Positions 49,551-60,858 are shown, counted from the first letter of the stretch. The stretch: 64,000 nucleotides of DNA from Batkoa obscura (GCA_030770535.1 JASVEC010000001.1:2108001-2172000), one strand, 5' to 3'. Made by a program: numbers and translations. Notes: generated by a model from the letters alone, not told the origin.

Positions 49551-50471
49551 TCAAATAGGCAAATTAGCAATAATTGCATTGATCAAATTTTCATTTCCAT
49601 ATCTATTTCTATCACGATAGGATTTTGAAAGTTCAATATGGATGCCACCACCATTTCTATTTGCTACATTCTTTTCATGGATTCCAGCTAAATCACTAAC
49701 GCCATTCACTACAATATCATTATTTACATAATGACACGAAGGCACGTTATCTTGGTTTTTACAATAAACAACCTTTTCATTATTACCAATAGAATTCTGA
49801 ATGTCTCCAGCAACCTTTTGGACGTTTTTATAACGACCTCCAACAATCACTTGAATATCACCTCTTTCAGCAAACCCATGCCATGAAACAATAAATTTGG
49901 ATCTAATAAGGTTTGAAAGTTTAGTTGTATTAAAGACAGTGGCAGTGACATGCATGGCATTTGGATGGCAAATTTGCTTTTTAATACAATTTTCTTTGAT
50001 GGTATCAGGACATCGAGACTTGTTAAACTTTTCGTTAATAACATTCTCAATTTTTTCACAGCAAACATTTTTATTACAATTATCAGTTCGAATCTTATTA
50101 CTAGTTTCTCCATTTATACTGCAATTAAAGTTATAAAAGCTTGCATTATCAAGTCTGCTATATAACTTATTTGCAAAGTTGTCTGAGTTTAACTCAATGA
50201 AACCCCCATGAATCGCAATTGATGCCACACTCTGACTAGAGCTAGTCTTATCTTCACGGATACCAATGAATGGGATGCTTACTTGCCTGGAACTCGGATT
50301 AGCTTTGTGGACAGCAAATGGTGTGGCCTTTTCTTGCCTTGGTTTAATCTCAATGGTCTCGACTGCAGCGTTAGGATTTGCATTCATAGCATCGCCAACA
50401 CTGGTATAAAAATCAGCAGCAAAAATAGATGATAGGAATAAGAACACATTGGATAGCTTCATCCTTAACAA
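49551..50471 (-). CDS. secreted poly-gamma-glutamate hydrolase-like protein (PF05908 type), copy A
   Basis: Intronless, 306 residues. A signal peptide ends near FAADFYTS; the fourth codon (Met at 50462) is the better start because it aligns with copy B (MKVSQLSLLLSS). Motif order matches phage/Bacillus-type PghP enzymes: SVASIAIHGGFIE (~80-92), NAMHVTATVFN (~170), FIVSWHGFAERGDIQVIVGG (~193-212) and NVANRNGGGIHIELSKSYR (~268-287), corresponding to APHGG.IE, HVTST.FD, VSIHG, VGG and N..N...GAGVQLEL. The His and Glu that bind zinc in that family are present. A fungal-looking Cys-rich insert (CNKNVCC..., C..KENCIKKQICH) sits in the middle. Predicted to cleave extracellular poly-gamma-glutamate, a bacterial capsule polymer; activity is inferred. 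First of three tandem copies. Confidence 0.78.
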   Translation of the reverse strand: MLRMKLSNVFLFLSSIFAADFYTSVGDAMNANPNAAVETIEIKPRQEKATPFAVHKANPSSRQVSIPFIGIREDKTSSSQSVASIAIHGGFIELNSDNFANKLYSRLDNASFYNFNCSINGETSNKIRTDNCNKNVCCEKIENVINEKFNKSRCPDTIKENCIKKQICHPNAMHVTATVFNTTKLSNLIRSKFIVSWHGFAERGDIQVIVGGRYKNVQKVAGDIQNSIGNNEKVVYCKNQDNVPSCHYVNNDIVVNGVSDLAGIHEKNVANRNGGGIHIELSKSYRDRNRYGNENLINAIIANLPI

Positions 50472-50984
50472 AAGTTAATTCCAAAAAATGTCAATTTTCT
50501 ACTTTTTATAGTTGACATTTTAAGGTTTTTGTTTTATTGGCTATATTAGGATAGATTAACTTTGGAATTATCAACAACCTTTGAATCTATTTTTATTCTT
50601 ATACCAAAGCGTATACATAACTGCAACAAGAGCACTCCGATTTTAAGCATTATCCGCAAAATAGCTCTAAATCCCATAAAAAACACAAAATAAGTCATAA
50701 AGTAAGTGTAATGATTTAGAGTCTTGACATACTATCTAAAGGGTTTTATTTTATTAAAGTAATGTAAAATGTTAAACTTACTATTATTAGAATCAAGGGA
50801 TGTCTCAAAACCACTTTTTAAAAAAGGTAGTTTATAAAAGTCATTTTGATCTTGAATACAAAAATTTATGCAGAAAAGTTAAAGCGCTATATTTCTACTT
50901 TATATTAAAGCATTTGATCATAAATAAATTTTTTATTATATATGTAGATAGAAACATAACCAAAAAGGGCTTTATCTTCTTTGA

Positions 50985-51890
50985 AAAAGTAAGTTTTTTA
51001 ATGATTCTATCAACCATACTCTTATTTGCGTCCTTATATCTATCACAATAGGATTTGGAGAGTCTAATATGAATATCATCGTCATTTCTATTTGGAGATG
51101 TTTTTTTCGGCTTCATTACTTTTTCCATCTTTTAAGCGCTATTTGAGCGAAAAAATTGCTAGTAAAATTCTTAAATACAAAAATACATTCTCATTTGTTA
51201 CATCCTTTTTGTGCATTCTAGCAAATTCACCAATACCACTTACTTCGCTGTTATTATCAACATAATAATAGGAATACGTATTTTTTAGTATTTATAACAA
51301 ACCACTCTACATTATAGTTAAGAGAGTCATGAATGTCTTTAGCAATCTTTTAGACATTATAACGTCCTCCTCTAACAACTACTTGAATATCTCTTCCTTT
51401 GTCAAAACCATCCGATGAAACAATGAATATAAGTTTAATAAGTTTTCAAAATTTAACTGTACTAAAAATAACAGGACAATATACATAGCGTTGACAAACA
51501 TCTTTTTTACTACAATATCTTCCAATGGGATCAGAGCATTGAGAATCATGAAATTTTTATCTCCATTCCCATTAATATTTTGACAACAGACACTTTTATG
51601 CCAATTAAAAGTTCGAACATTTTTACTATCTCCATCACTTAATTTACAATTAAAATTATAAAAAGCTCGATTTATTAAAGTCTACAAAATAGAAGGTTTG
51701 TAAGGTCATCTAAGTATCCTTCAATAGTACCTTTATGGATTGAAATCAATGACACATACCCTCGTTCAGGACCTCGTATAATCTATTCAACTGGAGCAAA
51801 AGGATTTACATGTATCCCATCATTAGTACTAGTATAAAAATCACCAGTGAAAATGGATGATAAAAGTAAGGACACTTTAAATAGTTTCAT
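50985..51890 (-). pseudogene. broken copy of the poly-gamma-glutamate hydrolase-like gene
   Basis: Opens with a signal-peptide region like its neighbours (KVSLLLSSIF...DFYTSTND). The same blocks follow in the same order, including the histidine-glycine, Cys-rich and C-terminal HIRLSKSYCDR regions. The frame is broken several times, and a MITE-like element (51094-51192) sits in the conserved NR...GGG region. Lies between intact copies A and B, same strand. Its C-terminal stub also appears as a short ORF with MITE-derived start. Confidence 0.85.
51094..51192 (+). repeat. MITE-like copy 19, inside a hydrolase-like pseudogene
   Basis: GGAGATGTTTTTTTCGG ... ATACATTCTC, flanked by ATTT on both sides. 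The intact paralogues read CTATTTGCTAC at this point, so the empty site had one ATTT, confirming a 4-bp duplication. Confidence 0.95.
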
Positions 51891-52897
51891 TCTATAAAGT
51901 TTAACTTAATTTAGTAAAGTCAATGTTTTGATTTTTTATACTTCAAGCCTATCGATAATCCCTTTGATCGATTTGAGTTCAATAGGGTGTAAGCAATTTA
52001 GCTGATTCTATATGCAAAAATAAATGCAGCAGTTATTGTTATTTTTGGATCCTACTTAGTATAAAAAAGTTAAATTACATAGTTTATGTTTGCCTTTTAC
52101 AGCTATCTAACTTTAAATGTGTAGTATTTTCTATTAGATTAATTTAAATATGGGCTGGTCATTCTCAATTTTGTATTTGTCAAATAGAAAGATAGAAAAA
52201 CTATTAAGAATAAACTCAGCTATATAAAATTCAAAATGCTCAATCCGTACTTAAATTGGTTTAAGGGAAATACCATATATTTAAAGTTAATAGTTGTAAA
52301 AAGCTGTTTGAAATTTATTTTAAAGTCGAATTGTGAAGTGACTATAATTTTTTACAGGATCCCAAGTACACTTTTAGATTTATACATTGTTCTCAAAAAA
52401 AAACTGTATATTTCAAAAAATAATTTTGCACTCAATAAATTAAGTTAGTTTCCTAGAATCTTCAAAAGCTTTTAGTAAAGGGGGGATATCCATTCTTGAA
52501 AAATTCCCACACTTTGAAATAACGCTGGTTTTACATACAAATAGTTTAAGCCTGAAAACTTTTTCTCTAAGTAGATGAATGATTTTTTCTCTAAGACATG
52601 AAATATTTTAGAAGCTTAAATTTTTTTTGAGTGCGCAATTTTTTCCTAAGAGTATGTAAGCTTTTTTTTAAAATCAATGTATAAATCCGAAAATGTATTT
52701 GAAACCCTCTCTATATTGAACCTTTTTCAATATTATTGAAATATCTTCCAAAACAGATATATAGTAAAGAACAACCACCATTATAAACATAAAAGCTAAT
52801 AAAAAGGTTAAAAAAACTCAACATAGCGATGCTTTACATCAAGGCATTTTACAATAAATAATAAATTTATTTTTATTATGCAATTTTAAATATCAGA
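51891..52897. other. spacer between hydrolase-like copies
   Basis: AT-rich, no gene supported (an ORF at 52236-52448 has no features). It presumably holds the promoter of the broken copy and the 3' flank of copy B. Confidence 0.4.
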
Positions 52898-53728
52898 CTA
52901 ATAAGAGCTATCAATATTACGAATAGGTAAATTGTTGATGATTGCATTAATCATTTTCTCATCTCCGTCCTTATTTCTATTACGATAGGATCTAGACATT
53001 TCAATATGAATACCACCACCATTTCTATTTGCTACATTCTTTTCATGAATTCCAGCCAGTTCACCAATATCATTAACTTTACGATTGCCCTTTACATAAT
53101 AACAGTAAGGCGCATTGCCTCTATACTTGCAATAAACTACTTTGTTTTCATCACCAATAGAGTTTTGAATGTCTCCAGCAACCTTTTGGATGTTATCATA
53201 ACGACCTCCAACAATCACTTGAATATCACCTCTTTCAGCAAACCCATGCCATGAAACAATAAATTTTGACCTAATAAGGTTTGAAAATTTCTTAGAATCG
53301 AAAACAGTGGAAGTAACATGCATTGCGTTTGGATGGCAAACTTGCTTTTTTGTGCATTCTTCTTTGCTATCTTTACATTGAGTTTGATCATAGTCTTCAT
53401 TGTTGTTATCATCAATTTTTTTACAACAAATTTTTTTATAACAATTATTAGTTTCAATTCCATTGCTTATTTTCTCGTCTATACTACAATTAAAATTATA
53501 AAAAGCTGCACTATCAAGACTGTCATATAACTTCCTTGCAAAGTTATCAGAATATCTTTCAATAGTACCACCATGGATTGCAATTGATGCTACATCTGGT
53601 CGTCTAGAGTTTTTATCAACAACCTCTTTTACAGCATCAGGGTTTGCTTTCATGGCATCATTAGTGCTGGTATAGAAATCAGCTGCAAAAACAGATGATA
53701 AGAGTAAGGATAATTGAGATACTTTCAT
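52898..53728 (-). CDS. secreted poly-gamma-glutamate hydrolase-like protein, copy B
   Basis: Intronless, 276 residues, clearly paralogous to copy A (the 40-residue stretch ending NSIG is almost identical). The signal peptide MKVSQLSLLLSSVFAADF is cleaved near Ala-Asp. It keeps the same metal/active-site blocks: SIAIHGGTIERYSDNF, NAMHVTSTVFDSKK (closer than copy A to the bacterial HVTSTHFDEP wording), IVSWHGFAERGD, VGGRYDN and NGGGIHIEMSRSYR. The Cys-rich insert is conserved (CYKKICCKK, CTKKQVCH). It lacks a ~35-residue N-terminal spacer found in copy A (with RQVSIPFIG). Lack of introns contrasts with nearby host genes, in keeping with recent origin by transfer and duplication. Confidence 0.8.
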   Translation of the reverse strand: MKVSQLSLLLSSVFAADFYTSTNDAMKANPDAVKEVVDKNSRRPDVASIAIHGGTIERYSDNFARKLYDSLDSAAFYNFNCSIDEKISNGIETNNCYKKICCKKIDDNNNEDYDQTQCKDSKEECTKKQVCHPNAMHVTSTVFDSKKFSNLIRSKFIVSWHGFAERGDIQVIVGGRYDNIQKVAGDIQNSIGDENKVVYCKYRGNAPYCYYVKGNRKVNDIGELAGIHEKNVANRNGGGIHIEMSRSYRNRNKDGDEKMINAIINNLPIRNIDSSY

Positions 53729-54308
53729 TTTTTAATATTTTTAATTCAATAGTGGTTTATATTTCTACTTTTTATACTTGGTTTTTCGTCAACCATGATA
53801 TTGCTGGCTATGCTAGATTGGCTAAACATGTAAGCATTTAAAACCCAATGAAATCTTAATAAGATTTTACTTTAATTTTAAAAGCTAAAACTAAATGTGG
53901 CTTATGCTAACTATAATGTCAGAGAATTAGGATAGTTTTTACATAACTTTAAAAAGTTAAAAATACTTTTTACTATTATTTGTTATTCACCAGTATTTAG
54001 TCTTTTATAATAAAAATTGTGATTCAATAGATCTGATTAATTTAGTAGTATACGAGATAGTGTTTTGGTGTTAATGTTTAGCTACTAAAAGTAGTTCAAA
54101 ATTTAAGAATTGGGAGTGTTTTTTTTAACTTCATTATTTTTTCCATCTTTTAAACACTATTTAAGCGGAAAATTTGTTAGTAAAATTCTTAAACACAAAA
54201 ATACATCCCCAATTCTTTATAAAAATAGACAAAAACATATGCCCATAAATAATCTAACTTTACAAGCTTATTTTTCATTTCTTACAATTTTTGGTTAAAT
54301 TTACAGCA
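53729..54308. other. spacer upstream of SWS1-like gene
   Basis: Contains the hydrolase copy B promoter on one side and a MITE-like copy (54112-54210) 99 bp before the SWS1-like start codon on the other. No gene. Confidence 0.5.
54112..54210 (+). repeat. MITE-like copy 20
   Basis: GGGAGTGTTTTTTTTAAC ... ATACATCCCC with AATT on both sides. Confidence 0.92.
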
Positions 54309-54972
54309 ATGTTTAATAAAACAGAATGGTTTAATAAAATATTATCAGAAATAAAGGAAAATGGATTAAGTAAATTTAAAATAGCTATGCAATATAGGAC
54401 AAACTAATGACCAAACAATAGAAGATGAATCACTCATGTCTTTATTTACAATATTCCATATCAATAAAGTTATAAACTCTCTTAATTTGATTGATGAAGG
54501 AAATGGTAATATTCTAGCCCTTTTATAATAGTTTTAATTTTATTATTCATTAAGTTATTGTATTACCTAATTCACATCTATTTTCATATGAGGTAAATTA
54601 ATTACATTAATTATAATTATTAATGATTGTAAAGCTTAATGATAAAAATACAAAGATCTATTGTAGATTAAAACCAAAATGTTATTGTACTTGTGTCGAG
54701 TTTTATCAGCTAGGTAAAGCTGAATCATATATAAACAACTTTTTCTAACTTACTTTATAAAAAGCTATTTATAGTTCCGATGTTAAAGTGGTAAGCCTAT
54801 TGCATTTTGGCTCATTTTAACTTATCTATTTCTATAGTGTCATCATTTACTTAGTATTAATTTACTTGAAGCAATAATGGAATCTGGGAAAGAAAATAAT
54901 ATACAATCCAATGATAAGTCAAAAGATAAACTCACATTTAATGATTGTCATTTTCTTTATCTAAATATTTAA
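54309..54972 (+). CDS. SWS1: SWS1/ZSWIM7-like SWIM zinc-finger protein
   Basis: Six small exons: 54309-54369, 54422-54505, 54555-54592, 54635-54713, 54765-54790, 54838-54972; total 423 nt, 140 residues, the same size as human ZSWIM7. No exon is long enough to be seen by simple ORF search. ESLMSLFTIFHINKVINSLNL matches the N-terminal helical part of ZSWIM7 (YLLSLKFLFG...ALDLVD). The SWIM finger reads CYCTCVEFYQ, then after two introns VKVCHHLLSINLLEAIM, giving the CxC...CxH arrangement (human CSCPAFAF...CKHLLAVYLSQVM). In the Shu complex SWS1 works with Rad51 paralogues to promote homologous recombination. All five introns are 42-52 bp and keep frame. Confidence 0.78.
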
Positions 54973-55575
54973 AATCTCCTGCTATCACCAGATCATATTT
55001 TGGATTATTGCATGCGATTAAAGGTTATTTTCAGGAAGATAAGGAGTTAATTTTATAGTTAATAGGTTTTATTTGAAAGCGATTGAAAAATAGTATAAAA
55101 GTATTGTGATATTACTTAACCAAGTAACTGTGATTACCTTTTTGCTTTATCATTCTATCCATTTATATACAATATTAAATAAAGAATCATTAGCTGAATA
55201 CTCAAACAAAGAAGACTTAAATACGTTATTATTAACCATATCTAGGCTTTATCACGTTAACATAAATTTCAGTTTTTATTATTTATTCAAATTTTGATGC
55301 TATAAAAATTCACTAAATAAATTAAATTTATGATATATTACAATTGATATAATTATATAAAGCTAATTAAACCATAATAAATTTTATCCAATTGTAATAA
55401 TACAAGTACAAGAATTATTGCCAGATTCCTCAAAAAAATAGATATTTACATGTATTAACATATATACCTACATGCTTTAGAATCGTTGTTCTTTTAAATA
55501 CAATTACATACCATTTCGCCATCGTAATTCCTTCTTGCTATTATCAAAATGAATCAGTGCAAAAGAATATTTCAT
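54973..55575. other. stretch without a supported gene
   Basis: AT-rich with short ORFs (one at 55106-55297 reads HSIHLYTILNKESLAEY). I cannot assign it. Confidence 0.35.
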
Positions 55576-56498
55576 TCATTCTATAGCAGGATAAATACCT
55601 TTGCTCCATTTATTAATCATAAATGTATTCTTATTAGTAATATGGGATTGAAGATATCCTTCAAACTTAGGCAAGTCAGATATTAATCCAGTTGATTTCT
55701 TTTGGTCCTCAGGTATGTATAGATATTGATCCTATGCTTAATATAAATAATACCATCATTTATCTCACAAGTGACTTCAAGGTCTCCATCATTTTTATAT
55801 AAAAAAGCCTATTATCAAAAACATCAATGACATCATATTCATAGTAGTCTTCATAGCCCCTGTTATCATCAGTGTCATCAATATCATCACCATCACTTTC
55901 ATTGTTACTATCACCTTTGTCGCTTTTATTTTGATTGTCGTTATTATCACTTTGCTCTTTACTACTACATTCCTCATCATTGTCTTTATCGTCATTATTG
56001 TGTATGCCTTTGTTGTCACTAATACGGACCTTTTCTTTATGTAATTTTAAGATATACTTTTTATTTTCCTGAATTTTGTTTCCATTAATATTAGTTAGAG
56101 TAAAGTTTGACACTGTCTTGACTTTAGGCCTTTTATTAGGTAACTCTTTATCTTGAATTAATTCATCAATATTGTTAATATTTTTATTAATCATTCTAGT
56201 AACTCTTAACTTAATATTTGTGCTATACCTATAGTTCATTGTTATATCATGTATGTTAAAATATTGATACTTTTCGTTACCCAAATAAACGATAGAAAAG
56301 TGAGCTAGAACATTTCTTGATTTGGTAATATCAACAAACTTGTCAATATCTATGGCTTTATAATATTCAACAACAGTATTAGTTTCAGTTAGGTTTGGCA
56401 TAATAAAACCATTTTCTCTCACAAACAACATATATGATAATGTCTTATTGGTTACTATACTGTCAACAAGGTACAAGCTACCAAATAGATAACGATAT
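55576..56498 (-). pseudogene. unknown acidic ORF cut at its 5' end by a MITE-like copy
   Basis: Reading leftward from 56498 the open frame gives IYRYLFGSLYLVDSIVTNKT..., a region with protein-like pattern (SRNVLAHFSIVYLGNEKYQY, MNYRYSTNIKLRVTRMI), then an Asp/Asn/Ser-rich acidic stretch (~residues 165-235). A possible 37-bp intron (55732-55768) would extend it to TGA at 55576, adding PEDQKKSTGLISDLPKFEGY. There is no native ATG: upstream codons come from the repeat at 56503-56601. I do not recognise the family. Either the element disrupted a gene or a real start lies past it and is spliced. Confidence 0.45.
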
Positions 56499-56502
56499 AT
56501 AT

Positions 56503-56601
56503 GGGGATGTATTTTTGTGTTTAAAAATTTTACTGACAAATTTTCCGCTTAAATAGCGCTTAAAAAATGGAAAAAATAATGAAGTCAAAAAAAACACTCC
56601 C
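56503..56601 (-). repeat. MITE-like copy 21
   Basis: GGGGATGTATTTTTGTG ... AACACTCCC with ATAT on both sides. Contributes the first codons of the ORF that continues leftward. Confidence 0.92.
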
Positions 56602-57011
56602 ATATAGTTTTTTTAAGTAATTATAATAAACATTAAACCCAATTACACTATTAGTCGCTAGATTCCTACAGTTTTAATCGTATTTTATCTCTCTTTAATA
56701 GATATGTATAGAGAAATAATATTCTCTTAGTGCCACGAAAATATCTTCGTTTATCTTCTAAATCTCAACGTCAATATCGATTACCTTCGTAAATTCACGT
56801 TTTTATCAATTAAACACTTATCAGTAATATTGATATCAACTTCAGAATAAACCACAATCATTCCTATTCCAATCATTTTATTTTATTTTATTATAAACTT
56901 AAATGGAAATGAATAGCAGCTAGTTTTGATTTATACAGTGTTAAGAACCATAATATCATTTTAAAAATCATTTGCCATTTATGTCAATGTAATTTTGGCT
57001 ATAAAGAACAT

Positions 57012-57068
57012 GGGGGTGTTTTTTTGTGTTTAAGATTGTTAAATCCTTAAATAAAAAAATACATACCC
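57012..57068. repeat. MITE-like copy 22, internally deleted
   Basis: Only 57 bp: GGGGGTGTTTTTTTGTGTTT ... AAAATACATACCC. The core is gone; both ends resemble the GTATTTTTGTGTTTAAG end of the family. Confidence 0.8.
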
Positions 57069-57422
57069 ATGTTTTTCTCATCACTTTAGCCATATTTTAT
57101 ATAGTATGATATTGAATAATTTATAAATTAAATTAAACAGACATTTTTAAATTAACAACTTTTTAAAAAGATTAATAAAAAACAAAATCATTAAGTTACA
57201 CCATCATAAGAAAGCATTTAAGAAAATGATAAAGATAAGGTCTAACTTGTATTCATTAAAATTTATAAATACTTTAACTATATTAATCTACTGGATTTGT
57301 ACATTATATAATAAAAATCATTTCCCGATTTGAAATAATAATAAAAGTGTAATTGAAAACCAAAAAATATAAGCTTAACTAATAAAACAAGTATATTATT
57401 TTAAATCATAACAAGATATTTT

Positions 57423-60334
57423 TTATAGACTTGCAAGTTGTTCTTGTAATTTGTGAATTTTTTCAAGGAGAGTCTTATTAATTGAATCTTTTTCTTCGTT
57501 TTGTTCATTGAGTATCTTAATTAATCCCTGTAAAAAAAACAATTAAATTTCATGATAAAAAAAAGTCATAACAGAAACACTTACATCAAATTGAACAAGT
57601 TCATTAGTTTTAGTTTCAACTTGTTTCTTCAAACCTTCAATTTCCTCATAATGCTCCTTTTCTCTATTTGAAAGCTCCTATAATATTGAAGTTTAATAAA
57701 CGGTACTATAAGTATAATATTCAATCTAATTACCTCACAATTTTTTTGTGAAACCTCAAGTTGATCAATAGTCATACTTAAAGCTTGTTTGGTACCTTCA
57801 TTTTCTTTAGTAATAGAATCTAATTGATCTCTAAGTCCAGTGGCAGAAATGAGCTCCGTTTTTAGTTGCTAATATAATAAGTTAGAATTTTAACTAGTTA
57901 ATAATTAAACTTACGTTCATATTTTCAAATTCAACTTCATATTTCTTTTCCAATTCTTCATACTTTTTTAAAATCTCACCTTTTTCAGATTCAATAGTTT
58001 CAATTTGTTGTTCATTGATTCTAAGATTAGCAATTTGTTCTTTTAAAGTCTAAAACTTATAAGTATAATTACGATTAATATATAAATTAATCTTACTTCA
58101 ATTTCATCCTTAAATTTGCTTTCTTCTTTTTTAAGTTCATCTAATTCAAAAGATAACTTTCCTTTTTCAGAATGCAAATTTGTAATTTGCAGTTCGTAAG
58201 CTTCTTTAGATTCTTTGAATTTCGTATTTAATTCCTAAAATTATTAAATATCAGCTCTAAAAGCTAAATCTGATTTACTTACTTCAAGTTCATTTTTACT
58301 TTGAGAAAAGGAATCAGCTTGAGAATGAAAGGATTCAAGTTCAGAAACTAAATTATTTTGTTTAATTTCTAATTTTTCCTTTTCTTCAGTAATCTTTTCA
58401 ATATCTCGTTTAAGTGAATTAATTTCATTTTCGAGACCAAATTTAACATCCTCAATATTCTTTAAATGTTCATTTTGAATATTCTACTTTTTTTTAATAT
58501 ACTAAATTTAAAATTAATATCTAAATTACTTCAATCTTTTTTTCGTATTCCGAAGTTACAACTGCTTCTTTATCATTGTCTTTTTTAATCACTTCCAATT
58601 CCTTTTGATGAGTCTCGTTAACTTGCTGAATCTTTTCTTCAGTTTCTTTATTTAATTTCTATGAAACAAATTAATACATGTGAAATCAATCCTAATGGCT
58701 ACTTACGTTCATAGCATTATGAGCTTCTTCTACTTCATTTTTACTTTCAGTTAATTGATTTTTAAGCTCTTCAATTTCATTTTTTAAGTCCTGTTGAGCT
58801 TGACTTTGCTGTTCCTTGGCTTCTTTAAGTAATTTAGTTAACTCTTGAAGTTGATTCTCAAGTCCTTGAATTTTTTGATCTTTTTCAGCAATTAACTCAT
58901 TATCCTTTCGATTCTTTTGTTCATTCACTTGGCTAATATCAGCAACTAAAGCCTCCTATAAAGTTATAAGTACTTTTGAAAATCTACAAAAACGAACCAA
59001 CCTTCTCATCAACCAATTCCTGTTTCTCTTCATTCAGTTTGATAATTTGAGCTTCTAAATCGAATCCTTTTTGAGTAAGAGTTTTGATGCTAGTTTCACC
59101 TTTTTGAATCAAGTTTTCTTTTTCTTCAATTGTTTCATTTAAAGTTTTACACTAAAAATATATAATTAAAACCCAATATGACAAATAAATTACTTACCTT
59201 TTCATCAAGTTTGCTAATTTCCACACGAAGTTTATTTATTTCAATAGCACTAGCGGTGGATGCTTGAGAAGTTGCGCCATTAAGCGGAGCTCTAGGCTTA
59301 ACACCAGTTATAGGAGCAGTACCATTAGTTGCTTTTTTAGATAATTCAGCTGCTACTTTTCTAACTGAAGTAGGTTGAGTAGTAGATGTAGATCTAGAGC
59401 TTGTTTTACTCAATCCACTAGAAATAGGTTTGGATATAGTGCTTCTGACTGAAGCAGAAGCCTCAGGTTTAGCTATGCTATCAGAAGAAGCTGCTTTAGT
59501 TGATACTGCTTTTCTCAATGGAGTTGAGCCCTTAGCAGCGCTACTTGGAGTAGTCGTAACAGTAGTTCTTGATGGACGAGTTAATGGAGTTGGTCCTGGT
59601 TTGGTTCCGGAAGTACTAGCGGCTGTTGGCTTTCTTACTCCAGTAGCAGCAGATACTCTAGATGGTTCTTTTCCTACTGTACCGGTTACAGGCTTCCTTA
59701 CTCCAGTAGTAATAGGCGCTTTACTTACTCCCGAAGTTGTAGGCCTTACTGCGCCTTTGGTAGCAGGTACTTTACTTGGTATTTTACTTGCTCCGGTAGT
59801 TGTTGGTTTTCTCACTCCAGTAGTAGTGGGTGGTTTGATTGGTACTTTACCTGCTCCAGTAGCTGATGGTTTTACTGCACTTTTGGCACCGGGTGATTTA
59901 TTTGATATCTTGTTTTCCTCAGTAGCTGCAGGTTTATCTTGAACTTTAGACTCTTCTTTATCTTCGGGCTCTTTTGCTTCAGTTGAAACAACAGACTCTT
60001 GTTCAGACTTTTCTTCTCCTTTAGAAGCTTCTTGTTTGTTTTCAGGGACTAAACCCTCATCTTTACTTTCATCTTTTAATTCTTCTTTATCAAAATCCTC
60101 TTCTTTATTTTCACTTTTCAATTCTTCTACATTACTTAAACCATCAATTTTTTTATCTTCTTTAGCGTCCACATCGATCAGATTTTCATTTTGATTTTCA
60201 CCATTCATTCCATTTTGAGTATTAAAGTTATCTTCATTTTTAACCTCATGAATTGGAAAAGAATTTTGATCTTCAGTATCTAAATTGTTTTTGTTATCAA
60301 TTAATGGATTACTGCTTGCTAATATATCGGACAT
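57423..60334 (-). CDS. long coiled-coil protein with Thr/Pro/Lys-rich repeats
   Basis: Ten exons: 60334-59198, 59151-59002, 58955-58707, 58658-58530, 58483-58283, 58234-58097, 58049-57915, 57868-57734, 57677-57585, 57527-57423; 2472 nt, 823 residues. The N-terminal third is acidic (~1-140), then basic low-complexity with degenerate TTGVRKPT / TTSGVSKAP / SAATGVRKP repeats (~160-240) and a Ser/Thr/Arg-rich segment to ~345. The rest (~355-823) is unbroken coiled coil, and nearly every exon there is a whole number of heptad-like units with phase-0 borders. A basic S/T-P-rich region next to coiled coil is typical of microtubule- or cortex-associated proteins, but no named family is supported. Introns are 46-57 bp. 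Confidence 0.72.
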
Positions 60335-60763
60335 CTTTTAAGGGATCGGTAATAAAAATAATACTATAAAAATTGAAATTTTTTAAATAGGAATTTAAAC
60401 CAATCATTAAGCTTCCCCTTGGATTTTACACGGAGTTTTTTATTGGTTTTAAATTCAATCAGATTCTGAACACGTAGTTTGTTTTTGAGATTTAAGCCAA
60501 TCATTTGGATTTAAGAAAAGCCTTATTTTTGGTCAATGTTATATGCTACATATTGTCCATATACTACACTTTTGTAATATTAAATTTCGACATGGCTATA
60601 TGTTACCAGCTTATTCAGCTTTTAAAAAACCTCTTGCTACAAGATAGATATTTAATGTTGCTATTAATGGAGTAAGCCTTTATTTTACTAACCGCACTAA
60701 TAGAAATTTGGCTTAAAACCAATTATTAACAAATGTCATGAATTTTTTTAAAAACTAGAATAT

Positions 60764-60858
60764 GGGGATATATTTTTTTAAGAATTTTACTACCAAGTTT
60801 TCCACTCAAATAGCGCTTAAAAGATGGAAAAAATAATGAAGCCGAAAAAAACACTCCC
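60764..60858 (-). repeat. MITE-like copy 23
   Basis: GGGGATATATTTTTTTAAG ... AACACTCCC with ATAT on both sides. Confidence 0.9.

Noticed and set aside
50800-51051. 83-codon plus-strand ORF
   Set aside because: Antisense to and downstream of the broken hydrolase-like copy; no features.
56503-56539. Start codon of the 55760-56539 ORF
   Set aside because: The first codon is TTG inside a MITE-like element, not a credible start, so the ORF was annotated as 5'-interrupted.
59430-59942. 170-codon plus-strand ORF rich in Val/Leu/Ala
   Set aside because: It is the antisense of the Thr/Pro/Lys repeat region of the coiled-coil gene.
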